Below, in pieces: positions 35,506 through 47,577 of a DNA stretch of 64,000 bases. Below the pieces are notes generated by a model. That model was not told the DNA's origin and did not search any database. It worked only from the letters and a program-made list of their open reading frames with translations. Source of the DNA: Isoetes taiwanensis (Eukaryota; Streptophyta; Lycopodiopsida; Isoetales; Isoetaceae); contig JAJEKV010000028.1 in the NCBI GenBank assembly GCA_021234155.1, positions 3,682,567-3,746,566 on the forward strand, given 5' to 3'. The position numbers and the translations under genes were made by a program. Positions within the stretch are counted from its first letter, which is position 1. Every line of letters begins with the position of its first letter.

Positions 35506-38500
35506 TCAAGAGACAATCTTATTGATGTTTAGAGAAACCAAACGATCCATGACATAATGCTTGTTATATAATTGTAAGACCATTGCATACATCCTTATTG
35601 CATGAAGATGAGTCTTAATGCCTTGCAGTAGAAGAACCCAATCTGCAGCACTGGGATCCACCTTGCCTAGGATGCATTATTTTCGTCCAAAAATATCTAG
35701 TAATTCCCTACAAATCATGCACATAGAACTTTCCAATAAGGTTAAGCTTACATCATACAAAATTCCATGTGGACTTCCTTCGCTCCTATACTAAATTTAC
35801 ATTTCTCCCCAAAAATACCTAGTAATTACCTACAAATCAAGCACATAGAACTTTTCGAAAGGTTAAGCTTACATCATACACAATTTATTGCAAGATTCTC
35901 TGTGCACAAGTTCTTTATGGATGAAACTCCTGCAGCCCACACCAAAGAAGGAAGGAAGTATATTTTAACGTCCGCGGAGGCCAAACTTGACCTATGAGAC
36001 GGTACATGCAGTACACAAAGCAGATAAAACCACACCAAAAAGACAAATGCTACTATACAATGTGTCCCTACTACTGGGATGAAAAAACCCCCACATGGGA
36101 GGAAAAACCCTGGTAGTAGGCTCTCAGATCCCTTGTCCTGTAAGGGATAGAGACTTGCAAAATGTAGGATGCGAGACATGCAACCATTGACGATGCCAGC
36201 AATTGATGCAGCGGTGCCGCAGAGCATCTAAGATCAGCATGTGTTGCTCGGATATGCGTATATGCCGGACACTCTTGCAGAGCATGGTGTTCATCCTCTC
36301 CGTCCCGCGATGTGGCAACACCGCATATTCTCTCATGCCGGGATTCTCCGCCCTCCATCCGTAGTCCAACGACTGTTTCAATTCGTGATGATGGGACCCC
36401 GCCTCCGCGGAGGCAATAGCTCTTCGTTTCTTCATAGATATATGCGCTTTCAAGTACTGGTGTGGGCCATGTTCCAGTGTTGGATAGTTGCATGTGGTAG
36501 TGCTCTGTTTTAGGCTTTGCATGAGTGGCTGCATCCCACAGAGTGGTGGCAAAGTGCTCATTCAGGTGTGCAGCCTGTCCCTGGGCATCAGGCATAGCCA
36601 CAATCTGCCGGTAGTCTATAGACCACATTGCGAACCATCCCTGACAGTGCTCCTGCCATACTCTCTTCAGTTGTTGCGGCTCTTGTGCCAATAACAAAGC
36701 CCTCGGGGGAAGACGTTGTGCATCCATGCTGGTGACCTTGTGGAAATATGCAAGATGTCACAAGATAGCGGAATGTTGCGGGGCCGAACCCGTCTCATAT
36801 AACAAAAATCGATAAGGCACCGTGTCCTTGATACCTAGGTCAGTATGTTAAGAAGGCCTTTTGCACCCTCTCTAGCTTATCCTGTGTGTTCTTGCTAATT
36901 CTTTGGACCCCGGACCTCTACCCCATACAACAATACCGGTTCAACGAGTGCTCAACAGCAGTGTGTGCTCTCGTGCCACATAGGTCTATTCAGAGCGGCT
37001 ATTCTCGCATAGCATACGTGGCTTTCCATCCCGCGTTGACCCGTCTTTCCACACAAGTCATCCCATAACATGCTAGCGCCAAAAGTCGATTCCCGGATAC
37101 TTGAAGGTCCTTACAACATCCACCTTCGTCCTCCGTAATAGAGATCACGGGATATCATGTTTGCGAGGAGAGGACCGCCAGAGCTTAGTTTTCTCGGGTT
37201 CACCGTCATTCCGGTTTGTGTCACGTAACCCACTAAGAGCGTCCCAAATGCTGCCGCATACTGGGCAGTATGGGATAGCAAGTCTACATCGTCCCGCATA
37301 GAGCAATTGCCCGATAATCATGCCTCTCGGTAGTCTGCGGGCCACCGCCCCATGTTCTTGCATCCGTGTCTCCAACTTGTCAATGTAGAGACCAAAGAGC
37401 ATTGGAGATAATCGGACATCCCCTGTTTAACCCCTATGGTGCTAGCAACTTCGCCGATCCGATGCGGGCAATGCAAAGATATATCCCATCATAGAGTCTA
37501 TAGATGACATTTTGTAAGTCCTGGGGCATGCAAAGGTGCACGCAAATGTTTGCCACAACAGTCCCGAGGGACCGTGATCATATGCCGCCTTGAAATCTAC
37601 GAAAACAAAGAAGATGCGAAAAAGATCGCCAAGCCACATCTCTTTCATTTTATTTTCCCCACGATCTGCGGGTCTGATGAGATCGGTGTTACAATATTGC
37701 AAAAGATGATAATGGCGTATCTCTCGCGACTTGCTTATACCAAAGAAGGATTGCATATGGAGACGTGAATCTCAATAGAAAAGGAAGAAATGTTGATGCT
37801 GCAATTCAATAATAATGCCTAGAAACAAACAGTACAAGAAAGGATAGACATTTTAACCATCTAAATACCTGCATCATATGCAACAATCCAAATGCTAGCA
37901 ACATGGTCTAGCACATAATTATCAAGGGTCATTTTCACTGCAGGAAACACAGAGGATGTCCACTGCTCACATGCAGCTACGGCCTTGTTCAACCATGTAG
38001 AATATAGCACCCTGTTAAGGAACGAGATTACCATTCTTAAATATATTTGGAAAGTACAAAAGCACTTTTAGTTATTGTTATCCCATGGCACTATGTTCTT
38101 CAAGATGACAACCTATCTTGCCTTCCAAGAAATGACATATAGCAAGAATTTCAAGATAGACGTCCAGTTAATATTCAATGAAATGATATTTGCAATGCAT
38201 CAACAAACTTACCAATCGAAAATTGCTGAAGAGGGCTCTGAAGTAGCTAGATTTCTCGGTCAACCTGGATAGGGAGATGTTAAAATTCAACGTAAAGACA
38301 ACAACAAACGCCAGAGCAACGATGTGAACTCACATCTTTCTTTGAATTCGAGTCCTCAAATTCTGCATTTTATTTCGTGCAGCACAATAAGTCAGACGGT
38401 CCCAGTCTCAGATGCATGGCCTCGACATCTATGTTATGTTATTGAAAACAGGCTTTCGCAAATCCTGTTGCCAGGCAAAATGCATGAACTCGACCCATTC

Positions 38501-38530
38501 TTGAAGCTTTTCTCAAGACTCGCCTCCAGT
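35506..38530 (-). CDS. Exons of an unrecognised minus-strand gene, interrupted by LINEs
   Basis: The terminal exon 35666-35506 opens after an AG acceptor and encodes DPSAADWVLLLQGIKTHL to a TGA at 35506-35508. An internal exon, 38011-37869, is bounded by AG and GT and encodes VLYSTWLNKAVAACEQW through SIWIVAYDA. A third block at about 38515-38435 encodes QEWVEFMHFAWQQDLRKPVF. Codon texture and splice borders suggest real exons of a large, helical protein, but I do not recognise the family and cannot join all exons. A LINE lies in the intron between the first two, and a LINE 3' fragment just upstream of the third. Confidence 0.45.
35957..37760 (-). mobile_element. LINE (non-LTR retrotransposon) fragment, minus strand
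   Basis: On the minus strand: a reverse-transcriptase piece (FFVDFKAAYD near 37640), then LFGLYIDKLETRMQEHG (about 37400) and LLYA just where YADD should be (frame broken near 37300). A C-terminal domain follows (36727-36071) with a CCHC-like knuckle (ICGVAT...DEHHALQECPAY). The 3' end is near 35957. It shares LFGLYID with the LINE at 62797-64000, so both belong to one clade. Several frameshifts make it inactive. Confidence 0.85.
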
Positions 38531-38555
38531 TTTAGGGAACCCAAAGTAAGAATAG

Positions 38556-38900
38556 AATAGAATAGATTTTTAGCGTCCACGGAGACCAATTGGCCTATGG
38601 GACCCAAACAAAAAAGAGAGCAGCAAGCGTATTACTGACAGGATTAAAAAACCCCCCGCCCCGAAGGGTTTTCGAGGGAAAAACCTTAGCAGTAATAAGT
38701 ATGCTGGCACGCTGTACAATTGTATAGGACAGTTCAGTACCGTCCCGTAGGACACAAATGAGTCCGTGCATCCATAACCTCCTGGAGGTATGAACCCAAC
38801 AAACCCACTGACGCCGTAGCCAAAGATCAGTAATGTAAAAATTGGAGAAGGAAATGGGCTTAGCTGCTGCTGCCGGAATGGATGTGACAACTGGTTAGCT
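38556..38900 (-). mobile_element. 5'-truncated LINE 3' end, minus strand
   Basis: The sequence CTCCGTGGACGCTAAAAATC (minus strand) matches the 3' end of the LINE at 35957, and an AAACCCC-rich stretch also aligns. A TATTC microsatellite (ATAGAATAGAATAG at 38551-38565 on the plus strand) forms the tail. Confidence 0.6.
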
Positions 38901-39314
38901 GGTTTCCCAAGTGGCTGCCCAACAACAATGGCGACCCCCAGTTTACACCAGATAGCAAGTTTGAAGCAACCATTAGCATATTCTTGGCATATACTGGCAT
39001 ATACCTAGAATATGCCATAAACCCACATGGACGAGGGCTTGCCCCCCTAGGGGCAACCCAAAAAAATAAAACAACCGACTACCTATCACATGTAAAACTT
39101 CCAAAAGGTAAGACTTTGAGAATATTATATGGAATATATTACGGATTATGAATTTTAGAATCTTAATCTAAAAACTGGTTTCCGATGTGGCAATGCCTCA
39201 AATTCCTGCTTCAGAGTGGACCCGCCACTCCCGTATCCTGGCTGGATCTGGCTGTGTAGAACATGGGTCTTATACAAGGCCAAGTAATAGAGGCACAAAC
39301 AAGGTTTTCAGGCT

Positions 39315-42300
39315 ATGGAGGCTTTTGATACATGGCTTGCTTGGGCCAATGCCATCTGTTGCAGCCCAGTCGCCATTGCTTTTCAAATCCAGGTACTTTT
39401 AGCTTCGCACCTTACTCTTTTCCTCATCTTCAAGGTTTTGCTTAATATAAGTTGTACCGTTGAAATGGAGTATGACACTCCAAAGTGGGTCCTTACTAAT
39501 GGGTATTTACTAACATCTTAGGTAATCAGTCTCTCAGATCCATGTTTAATTTAATGCATATGTTGTTATCTACATTCGTCAATTTCTGGCTCTCTAACAG
39601 AATGATAGGTAGGCAGACATTGACACTCATACTACGTTGATGAACCTAAGTATCATTCGTAGGAGAATGCATAATCAGCAAGAACTTGAATACAGTATTG
39701 GGTTACACTACTGGGATAAATTCTTGGAGTGAGGTGCTTATAACTTGCTTTCCTTCTTCACAGGGCTGCGTAATATATTTAGTGCTTGCAGCCGGATGGG
39801 CCTATGCTTCAGCAATTCGGTAAATAAGCTCTTCCTAACTTTCATAGTTCAGATGGTATAAGCTACTTAGATAATGCATATATGGATACAACCACAATCT
39901 ATTGCCCTCATTAATGGCATATACACTAAAATTTGTTAACTTCCGAAATCATTCAGGGGAGAAGAACTAAAAAGGAGGGAGGATGCAGAAAGGAGAGGGA
40001 ATAGTTTGGCATTCTTGTATTCAGATGTGATGAAACTAGAGCATTCAGTACAGCAGAGACTGCCGTATGTCTCTGTCGTGATGCCACTAAAAGGATGTGG
40101 GGAACATAATCTGAGCAATTGGCAGAGTCAGGTAAAGTGAACCTTTCACGTCCTGCTTTGTGGCTACTCAAGTGTTGTATTTTATATTTATACAATACAC
40201 TTGTGCTTTATAGATAATATCTCTTTATGGGGGTCCTTTAGAGTTCATTTTTGTGGTGGAAAGCAAAGATGATCCAGCATATCTAGCAATATCACAACTG
40301 TTACTAGAGCTAGAGGTATAATGCCTTCTACTTTGAGTGACTTACGATGATTGCTTGTGTCTGTGACTGATATGTAACGTATCATCTTACCTCCTAGAGT
40401 AATCAATGATCGTGGAATGCTTCTCACCCTGCTTATCCCCTTGGGTTTGATGAAATCTCATTACCTCTCAACAGAGAAAAGAATCCTTAGATGATAAAAG
40501 TAGTTGAAACTATATTATTGGCAGATAAGAGCACAGTGGTCTGCTTTAATGCTGTAGCATCAGCACCCTCAAGAATGTTTCTGACTTCACTTCTTCAACG
40601 AAGACGTACACGATGATGTGTATATAGTATCAACAATGACAATTTGGTATTTGTATTCATAATCCAGGGACAGGTCCATGCAAAAGTCATAGTGGCGGGG
40701 ATGTCAATAACCTGCAGCCAGAAAATTCACAATCAGCTGGTTAGTGTTCTTATTACTATGCTAAAGTCCCTCTTTGGCACGTTGTTCATTTGAATATCTT
40801 TATGTTTATGCCAACCTGCTTACATTGACATGCAGGCAGGAGTTAGTGCAATGAACGAAAATACCAAATATGTCCTTTTCTTGGATGATGATGTGCGTCT
40901 TCACCCTGGGACTATCGGTGCACTCGTTGAAAACATGGAGAAAAATCCTGAGGTTTGTTTTTATCTAACATGATTAGTTATCTTTGAAGATGAGGTTTTG
41001 GTTGAATCTTATGTGATCTTCTCTGAATGCTTCTTTTCTTCTGCAGAGCTTCGTACTTACAGGATATCCTTTTGATATTCCATCGGGAAGCTTGGGAAGC
41101 TACTGCATTTATGAGTATCACATGGTACAGTATATGGCTAAGGATTTGATGTTCAAATTAAAATCAGCAAGCTGCATTTGTTGTGCCAATTTCAACCCAA
41201 AGAAACTCTATAAACTATTCGGCTTCACAATTACTTTCAGCTCTTCTACATAAACTGTCAGGAATGGCAATGAAATATTGCTGAAAATGATATTTGTTTC
41301 TGTTTTTGTCAAGACATTTAATTTTTTCAGTTACTTATTATACACATAATATACTTGCCTCTTATTATGTTTTTACCACACCTTGCAGCCTTGTTCAATT
41401 GGTTTTGCAACTGGTGGACGAACATTTTTTCTATGGGGAGGATGCATGATGGTAAATTGTTTTCTCGATTAAGAAGTTAGGAACCTTTGAAGTTCATACA
41501 GGGCATGCCATGTCTCATGATGAATCTGTGCCTTGTTTAGATGCATGCAAATGATTTCCGGACAGATCGTTATGGCATGGTTACTGGATTACGGGAAGGG
41601 GGCTATTCCGATGACATGACACTTGCTGCAGTTGCTGGTGTTTATTCTCTTAACCATTATGTAAAATTTCTCTTCCATTTTCAATTCCTGCTGAAAAGGG
41701 GTGCTTGTGTCGATGATTGACCTGGCAGTTTGCCACATTTATAATCTCGTGCCAATGTAGAGTCCCAATTTGATCTGAAATAATTTATCCAAAGCCATCA
41801 TTTTATTTGCTCAAGTTACTTGTTCCTTTTCTGTTAAACATTTACAAACTAATGAAGACCCCAAAGCGGCAAATTAATAAGAAAAAGGGAATATAGCCAT
41901 GTTAGCAGGAATGTAGTTTCAATCGTGCATAGAGAAATGCTTCTCATCATTTGTCAATAAGTTCCCTTTCATGGCTGCAGGTGCCAATGCCCGGATTATA
42001 AGTTCCCCACCCATGGCTGTCTTTTTCCATCCATTAGAAACAGATTTGAGCTTTTCCAGGTGAGGCAAAGTTTTTAGTTCTCAATGTATGCATTGGTGTT
42101 ATTAGCATTCCAAGATTTCTATAGTTTTTTCTCCTTGATCTAGGTATTGGAACTACTTGAGGAAGCAAACATTTGTATTGGAGTCATACAACACAAGAGT
42201 AAATTGGCTCATGAACCGAGCACTATTCTTTTCCCACTGCTGGTTGTCATGGGGCTTCGTATTACCGTATTTGATGACTATTGTACACTTGGTCGTTATA

Positions 42301-42958
42301 TTCAGACAAGTCTTGATGGTTCCTTCCACTGAGATAGCATCCAGTAGAGCTGGTGTGTTCTTATGTTGAAGTAAAATCTCCTCAAGGATCTGCTAATTCA
42401 AATTAGAACATGTTGCAGGGATATATCTGAGTTCAAGCGTTATTATTTGCAGTGTGATTGAGTCCCTATCTCTGCAACGGCTTTCCAGCATTGTGATAAG
42501 GCTTTGCAATGTTTTATCGCCTGAAGCACCACCCGTTTCTATTACGTCTTACAACTGGGCACTAGTAAGTACACGACGTTATACATAATCATTTGTAAGC
42601 AAATATTGACGACTCAACATGCTGGTCTGCTCCTGCAGGTCTTCATTGCAATGGTTGTGGACAATTTTCTCTATCCGGTATCTGCAATATATTCACACAT
42701 TGTTCAATATATTGACTGGGCAGGAGTGCGCTATCATTTAAGCAACGGAAAGGTTTTTAAGGTCAGCACTATTTTTGATTTTCTTAGCTGCGTTATGCAA
42801 TTAATTAATTAACGCATTTTCACTTCCAGATTGAGAGACCAAGGACATTAAAGCATGGTGCATCCTGGGGTAAAGATACGAGATTTTTTAATCAGTTACC
42901 ATTCTGGACTTCAATATGCAAAACATACATTCATTATAACAAAAAGTCAGCACAATAG
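39315..42958 (+). CDS. Ceramide glucosyltransferase (glucosylceramide synthase, GT21 family)
   Basis: The enzyme transfers glucose from UDP-glucose to ceramide at the ER/Golgi membrane. Fourteen exons join cleanly: 39315-39392, 39764-39819, 39957-40131, 40214-40315, 40668-40739, 40836-40952, 41047-41124, 41389-41451, 41541-41637, 41981-42059, 42144-42352, 42419-42564, 42639-42761, 42830-42958, giving 507 residues, the length expected for the plant enzyme. All introns are GT-AG. Key features: N-terminal membrane segment (exon 2); PYVSVVMPLKGCGEHNL; FIFVVESKDDPAY; the DDD site FLDDDVRLHPG; ATGGRTFFLWGGCMM; the third Asp in GGYSDDMTL; RYWNYLRKQ as the processivity motif; and C-terminal membrane segments in exons 11-13. 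No stop or frameshift, so it appears intact. It is convergent with the CBS-domain gene, 271 bp apart. Confidence 0.93.
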
Positions 42959-43229
42959 TATGTTGTCTAAAACCCCCAAGTTGTTGATTGGGATGGACGG
43001 AATTGTACTCGTCAAGTACAAAATAACTTATTCTTTGCTCTCCTGATTCGTTATTACCACAAGGGTTCCCATAAAAGTCCCTTCTCATCAAGTCATATTC
43101 ATCTGCATAACTACCATAGTTATATATATTTATAATAAAAGGAGTCGCCTTCTATTAAAAAAAGGAGCCCTAGGTTGATTCTGATAGTTACTGGCAAGGG
43201 AACAACATAGTTAAAAACGGGCAAAATGT

Positions 43230-45564
43230 TTACTCATTTGACGCTTGAGAAGATTGTAATGCACTGTCAAAGAATCCACTCCAAGGCATAGGTGGCTCTA
43301 CTAATGGAGGTGCAAATTGATTAATTATATCACGTAAAGTAACCACCCCAGTAATGGTAAGCTTGTCATCAATAACAAAGCTCCTGTCACTTCTTGCCCC
43401 AAGGAGTTTCTCCATTGTACATTTTAGCGTCTCCTCGGATGAACTTGTTACAGGATCTGACATTTTAGGTAATGCAATGTTGCCCACACTCAAGGAGGCT
43501 GCAGATACATATGCCCCGAAACTGTCCTCCCAACTAGATTTACCAGTTGTTGAACCCGCATTCGTATCAGCCTTCATAAAATCTTCAACTGTAAGAACAC
43601 TGGAGAAAAATCTGGCTTGTAAGGCGGGGCAACAACTGCCACAACTTAAGGTAGAAGGAAAATAATACTAGATAATCTACATACCTTCGCTGATGAAACA
43701 ACTCTGGAATGTCAAGAAGAAGATGCACATCCATATTGCGGACATTTCCAAGGATCCTCCTTGTTCTTCGATCAATTACTGGAACTGCACTGATACGGTG
43801 CTTCCACAAGCATCTCATAGCATCAGACACAACATCATCCCCAAAGATAGAAACTATATTTAATGCACTTTGATCTCTTACGAATCTGTAAAAAACCATC
43901 CACAAGATCTTTTGACATTAAAATCCAAACTATCTAGCACAAATGCAATAATCAAGGAATAAGATAGATAGAACTTTATAATACTCCTCTGGAAACAAGA
44001 TCGCTTAAGGTGTTGGAATTTGACAAACTCAAGGAAACTAAGCAATCCTGACATCGGGGTCATTTCAGAGTGCCATCAGGCAAATGAAGTAGTGAAGTAC
44101 CGAATGAGCCTTTCCACTTTAATGTGGCAAAAGAAGCACAATTGAATTGGCCACGACCAATAGTTTACAGCCAAAACATGATATGTTCCTTCAAGTACTT
44201 GTATATTAAGTTAACACACAGAGAATCAATCCGCTGCATAGATAATATAACCTGTTTGCCATACATCTTCACAAAGGACAAAGGACAACTGATGCTTATG
44301 GCACAGGAAATTATGTCAGGCCTTCATATCAAGGCCCCAAATGAAATGTAAATCCATTCTTTTGAACACTATAAAAAGTTGTGACCTGAAATCTCCAATT
44401 TTTTTGTCAGCAATCAGATCAAACCATTCCAACCCAGTGCATTGAAGAAGCAATCCAACTGCCACATTCTGCAGCATATGGCTGTAAGATGGCATATCAC
44501 TCCTTTGATCATTTATAGAATAAGAATACCAATCATACCTGCGTTATAAACCCTTTCACTGTTTGGTCTCCTGAGTCAACTACTGGAGCAGCCTTAAGTC
44601 TATGCTTCGAGAGGATAAGCATTATTTGTAACAAAGAATCCTCATAATGAATAGGAAGAAATGGTCCCCATCTGAAGAATTGTGCCAAGGTCCCTACCTG
44701 CTGCCCAACAACTATGGCTCTGTTATCCTGATCAATGTATCGTGACAATCCTATTTTTATGCTGATATAAATTCTCTACCTTTGCAAGTTTAACACTATC
44801 AATGGACTGAAGCAATCTGAAAAATCCTTTTAGCATGTTCTCATTGCCATTGATTTGCTGCCCTTCATTCTCTGCTGGCGGTAAACTGGAATCAGCAATA
44901 GCTACACCACGAGCTTCAGCTTGTGCTTCTATATTATCAAATTCCTGATACAAATTTAAGCAGTTTTAAGAATACAAGTTTACTCTGACAGAGATAAGCA
45001 ACTAGATGAATAAATGGTTACCTGCAAGGCCCATAAAATCATGGCAACAAAATCAACTATTCCAATATATTTGTCCACTAGAGGCGAATCTTCTGGCATA
45101 TGATCATCAAGGACAGGTGCACCCAACACCTTCTGTTGATATAAGAAGGTAATAGCATACCCCATTGTATCACTAGATTTGAGTTCGACAACTTGAAGCA
45201 AGCAACAAGATCTTAGACCAATTAGAATAGATAGGAGTGAAATTGCACATGTCCTACCTTTATCATTATGAATGCCAGGAACAGACGCCAGAGAAATGTG
45301 ATCAAGAAATACTTTGAGAGCTTGGGTGGGTTCCAATGGTTGCCGCTTTGCTTCCTCGTTATGTTCAGCTTGTTCCGAATCTTTGAGGGTGTTGATGACA
45401 GCTTCCTTCTTCTCTTGCAGGCTTTCACCGGCGGAAATACAATTCTGGAGCACCTTGGCGTCCATTTGTTGGGCACAAAGTGGATGTTTGAGACCTAAAA
45501 AAACAGAATTGAAGAATTGCTTGCCACGTAAATCGACAATATCATTCGTCAACTCTGTGTTCAT
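43230..45564 (-). CDS. Four-CBS-domain protein, SnRK1 gamma-like (PV42a type)
   Basis: Six exons on the minus strand: 45564-45258, 45191-45022, 44944-44539, 44468-44386, 43885-43685, 43599-43230, all GT-AG. Together they give about 511 residues if one base is ignored in exon 3. CBS blocks: SLASVPGIHNDK...GYAITFLYQQKVLGAPVLD; FFRWGPFLPIHYEDSLLQIM...KHRLKAAPVVD; SIFGDDVVSDAMRCLWKHRISAVPVID; and KCTMEKLLGARSDRSFVIDD...TLRDIINQF. CBS pairs bind adenosine nucleotides; PV42a-type proteins resemble gamma subunits of SnRK1 energy-sensing kinases. In exon 3 the frame changes between LAKVENLYQH and GLSRYIDQD at an A5 run (about 44755); one A fewer restores it. This may be a sequencing error or a recent mutation. 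A foldback element lies directly upstream. Confidence 0.88.
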
Positions 45565-45601
45565 GCATTTAACACAACACGTGTTCGTCTACTTTGTCTT
45601 T

Positions 45602-46084
45602 AGGGAAAATACTAAAAATCCCAGGTTTGAAAATTGAAGGTCTGCCCCTTAAGTTTTGCTAAAATTGACAAAATGCCCCTAGTTTTGGGGGTATTTTTAT
45701 GGAAATGATCATAACTTTTTTGTGATGATCCAAATGGGAATGAGTCTTTCACAGATCTTGTAAAGGAGGATGAGATCTTTCCATCAAAGGTAATATCATA
45801 TAAATCGGAGTCTTAAATCACAAGTTATGGTATTTTTAATACACAAGAAAATTGTAGAAATTTCAGAGGAATTTACGAGACCATAACTTGAGATTTTAGA
45901 ATCCGATTCAAGAGATCTTAACTTTTATGGAAAGATCTCATCCTCCTTTACAATATATCTGAAAGACACATTCTCATTTAGATTAGCTCAAAAAAGTTAC
46001 GGTCATTTCCATAAAGATACCCTAAAAACTAGGGGCGTTTTGTCAATTTTAGCAAAACATAAGGGTATTTCAGAGTTTTTCCCT
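45602..46084. mobile_element. Foldback/MITE-like element upstream of the CBS gene
   Basis: The two halves are long imperfect inverted repeats with arms of about 190 bp. The left end AGGGAAAATACTAAAAATCC mirrors the right end ...GAGTTTTTCCCT. Internal matches include TTTTGCTAAAATTGACAAAA and GTAAAGGAGGATGAGATC with its complement. No coding capacity. It begins 38 bp from the CBS gene start codon, so it forms or replaces the 5' UTR/promoter. No clear target duplication could be read. Confidence 0.85.
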
Positions 46085-47577
46085 TTTTTTTAAGGCCACA
46101 CTAAAAATTGGACTTTCAAATTACATGCATAATTTGCTTAATTTCCCCTCCCCCCTCCCCATAAAAAAAACTTAAAAGTAACAATGCATATGCAATATTT
46201 ATAGCACATAAAGATCCAGTTCTTAAGGGTTCTATGAGGCCAATTAATATGGCTCATATTTATAGTGGGGGTTCTATGAGGCCAATTAATATGGCTCACA
46301 TTTATAGTGGGCAAATAGAATGCCAACTCGAGACATGCCAACTCGAGTATGGATACTTTGATGTCGCATGGACGTCAACCTTTGTGTCAACTATAGTGTC
46401 ACAGCTACATAACGCAAAAAATGACACAATGGCATCATTTATGTCAACTGTATGACATATTCGTATCAAGCTTATATCAAAGTTATTTAATAATTGCGTT
46501 GCATTTTGTATCATATCAGTCTCGACTATGCGACTAAATTGTGATACTGTTTTGACATCCTTATCCTTCTTATGTCGACATCATTTGCATCATATTTGTG
46601 GCACTCTTGTAAGATGCTTTATTGTGCAATTATAACAATCTTTATTTTATTTTTATAACATGATTGCGAACTTTAGTTATATAATTATGACAGATTCGTT
46701 TTATTTTTGTAGTATTTGTGAAACAAAATTGTCTCTTTTGTGGCATCTATGTCTCTATTTCATGGGCACCATAGTTGTCGACTTTGTATTGAATTATTCT
46801 TTGTAGCAATTCTCCTTCAAGTTTTGTCAAGTCCATAACTACATCATGCATAATAAACAAGAAAAGAAAAAACTGAAAAAAAAGTAGGATTGCACAAAAA
46901 ATGATAAGAAGCTTTTTAACAAGATGAAAAAGTTACTACAAACGCATGCCCTGCCAAGCCGGGCCTTATTTCTTGTTTTACTTCCCATCTCACAAGTCGT
47001 TACTAATGTTCTAAAACCATTTTCTGCAACTTCACTTTTCTTGCTTGATATACAATCACGTGCCTCTTAGCCTTTGCAGTTGGTCTTTTCCATATAGGAA
47101 AGCTGCCTTGCAAAAGTAACCTGAAATGATGTGATCATTCAGTGCTTCCGTATCAATTGAATGATAATAATTGAATGCCAACATGGCCTTTTATATCTAA
47201 AATGCAAAATTTTCGAATCAGACCAGTCAATATTTAGAAAGCAGCATCAAAGCACTTAATAAACAAAGTGCTCGATATTCACTCTGCCAAAATCCAGCAT
47301 GATACATGAATTCTATGGCAAGTCGTGATGCCAAGATTTGAGCAGTCTAAGGCAACCAATACATACAAAAAATGCACCAAGTTATGTGCCAAGAACAAAT
47401 TTCTATGAGTGGCCAGAGGAAACAGAACAAATTCATACCTTAGCACCATTGTTCGGCTACTTGGTCACGAAATTCCAAGCAATGGGCATGAAGTTCATAT
47501 CCACCATTTGCCAAACAAGTGTCCAAAATTTCAATGGGTACGCAAAATCCATCTACCCTTATAATCTATCTAACATC
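46085..47577. other. Intergenic, one short tandem duplication
   Basis: 46227-46310 is a 42-bp direct duplication (GGTTCTATGAGGCCAATTAA repeated). The rest is AT-rich with no recognisable gene; the 112-codon plus-strand frame at 47338-47676 overlaps exon-like sequence on the other strand and shows no domain. Confidence 0.5.

Noticed and set aside
43354-43665. Plus-strand frame opposite the last CBS exon
   Set aside because: Antisense of a well-supported exon; no domain.
44732-44770. A 29-bp intron in exon 3 of the CBS gene
   Set aside because: Too short for a plant intron and lacking a pyrimidine tract; a one-base indel explains the frame change better.
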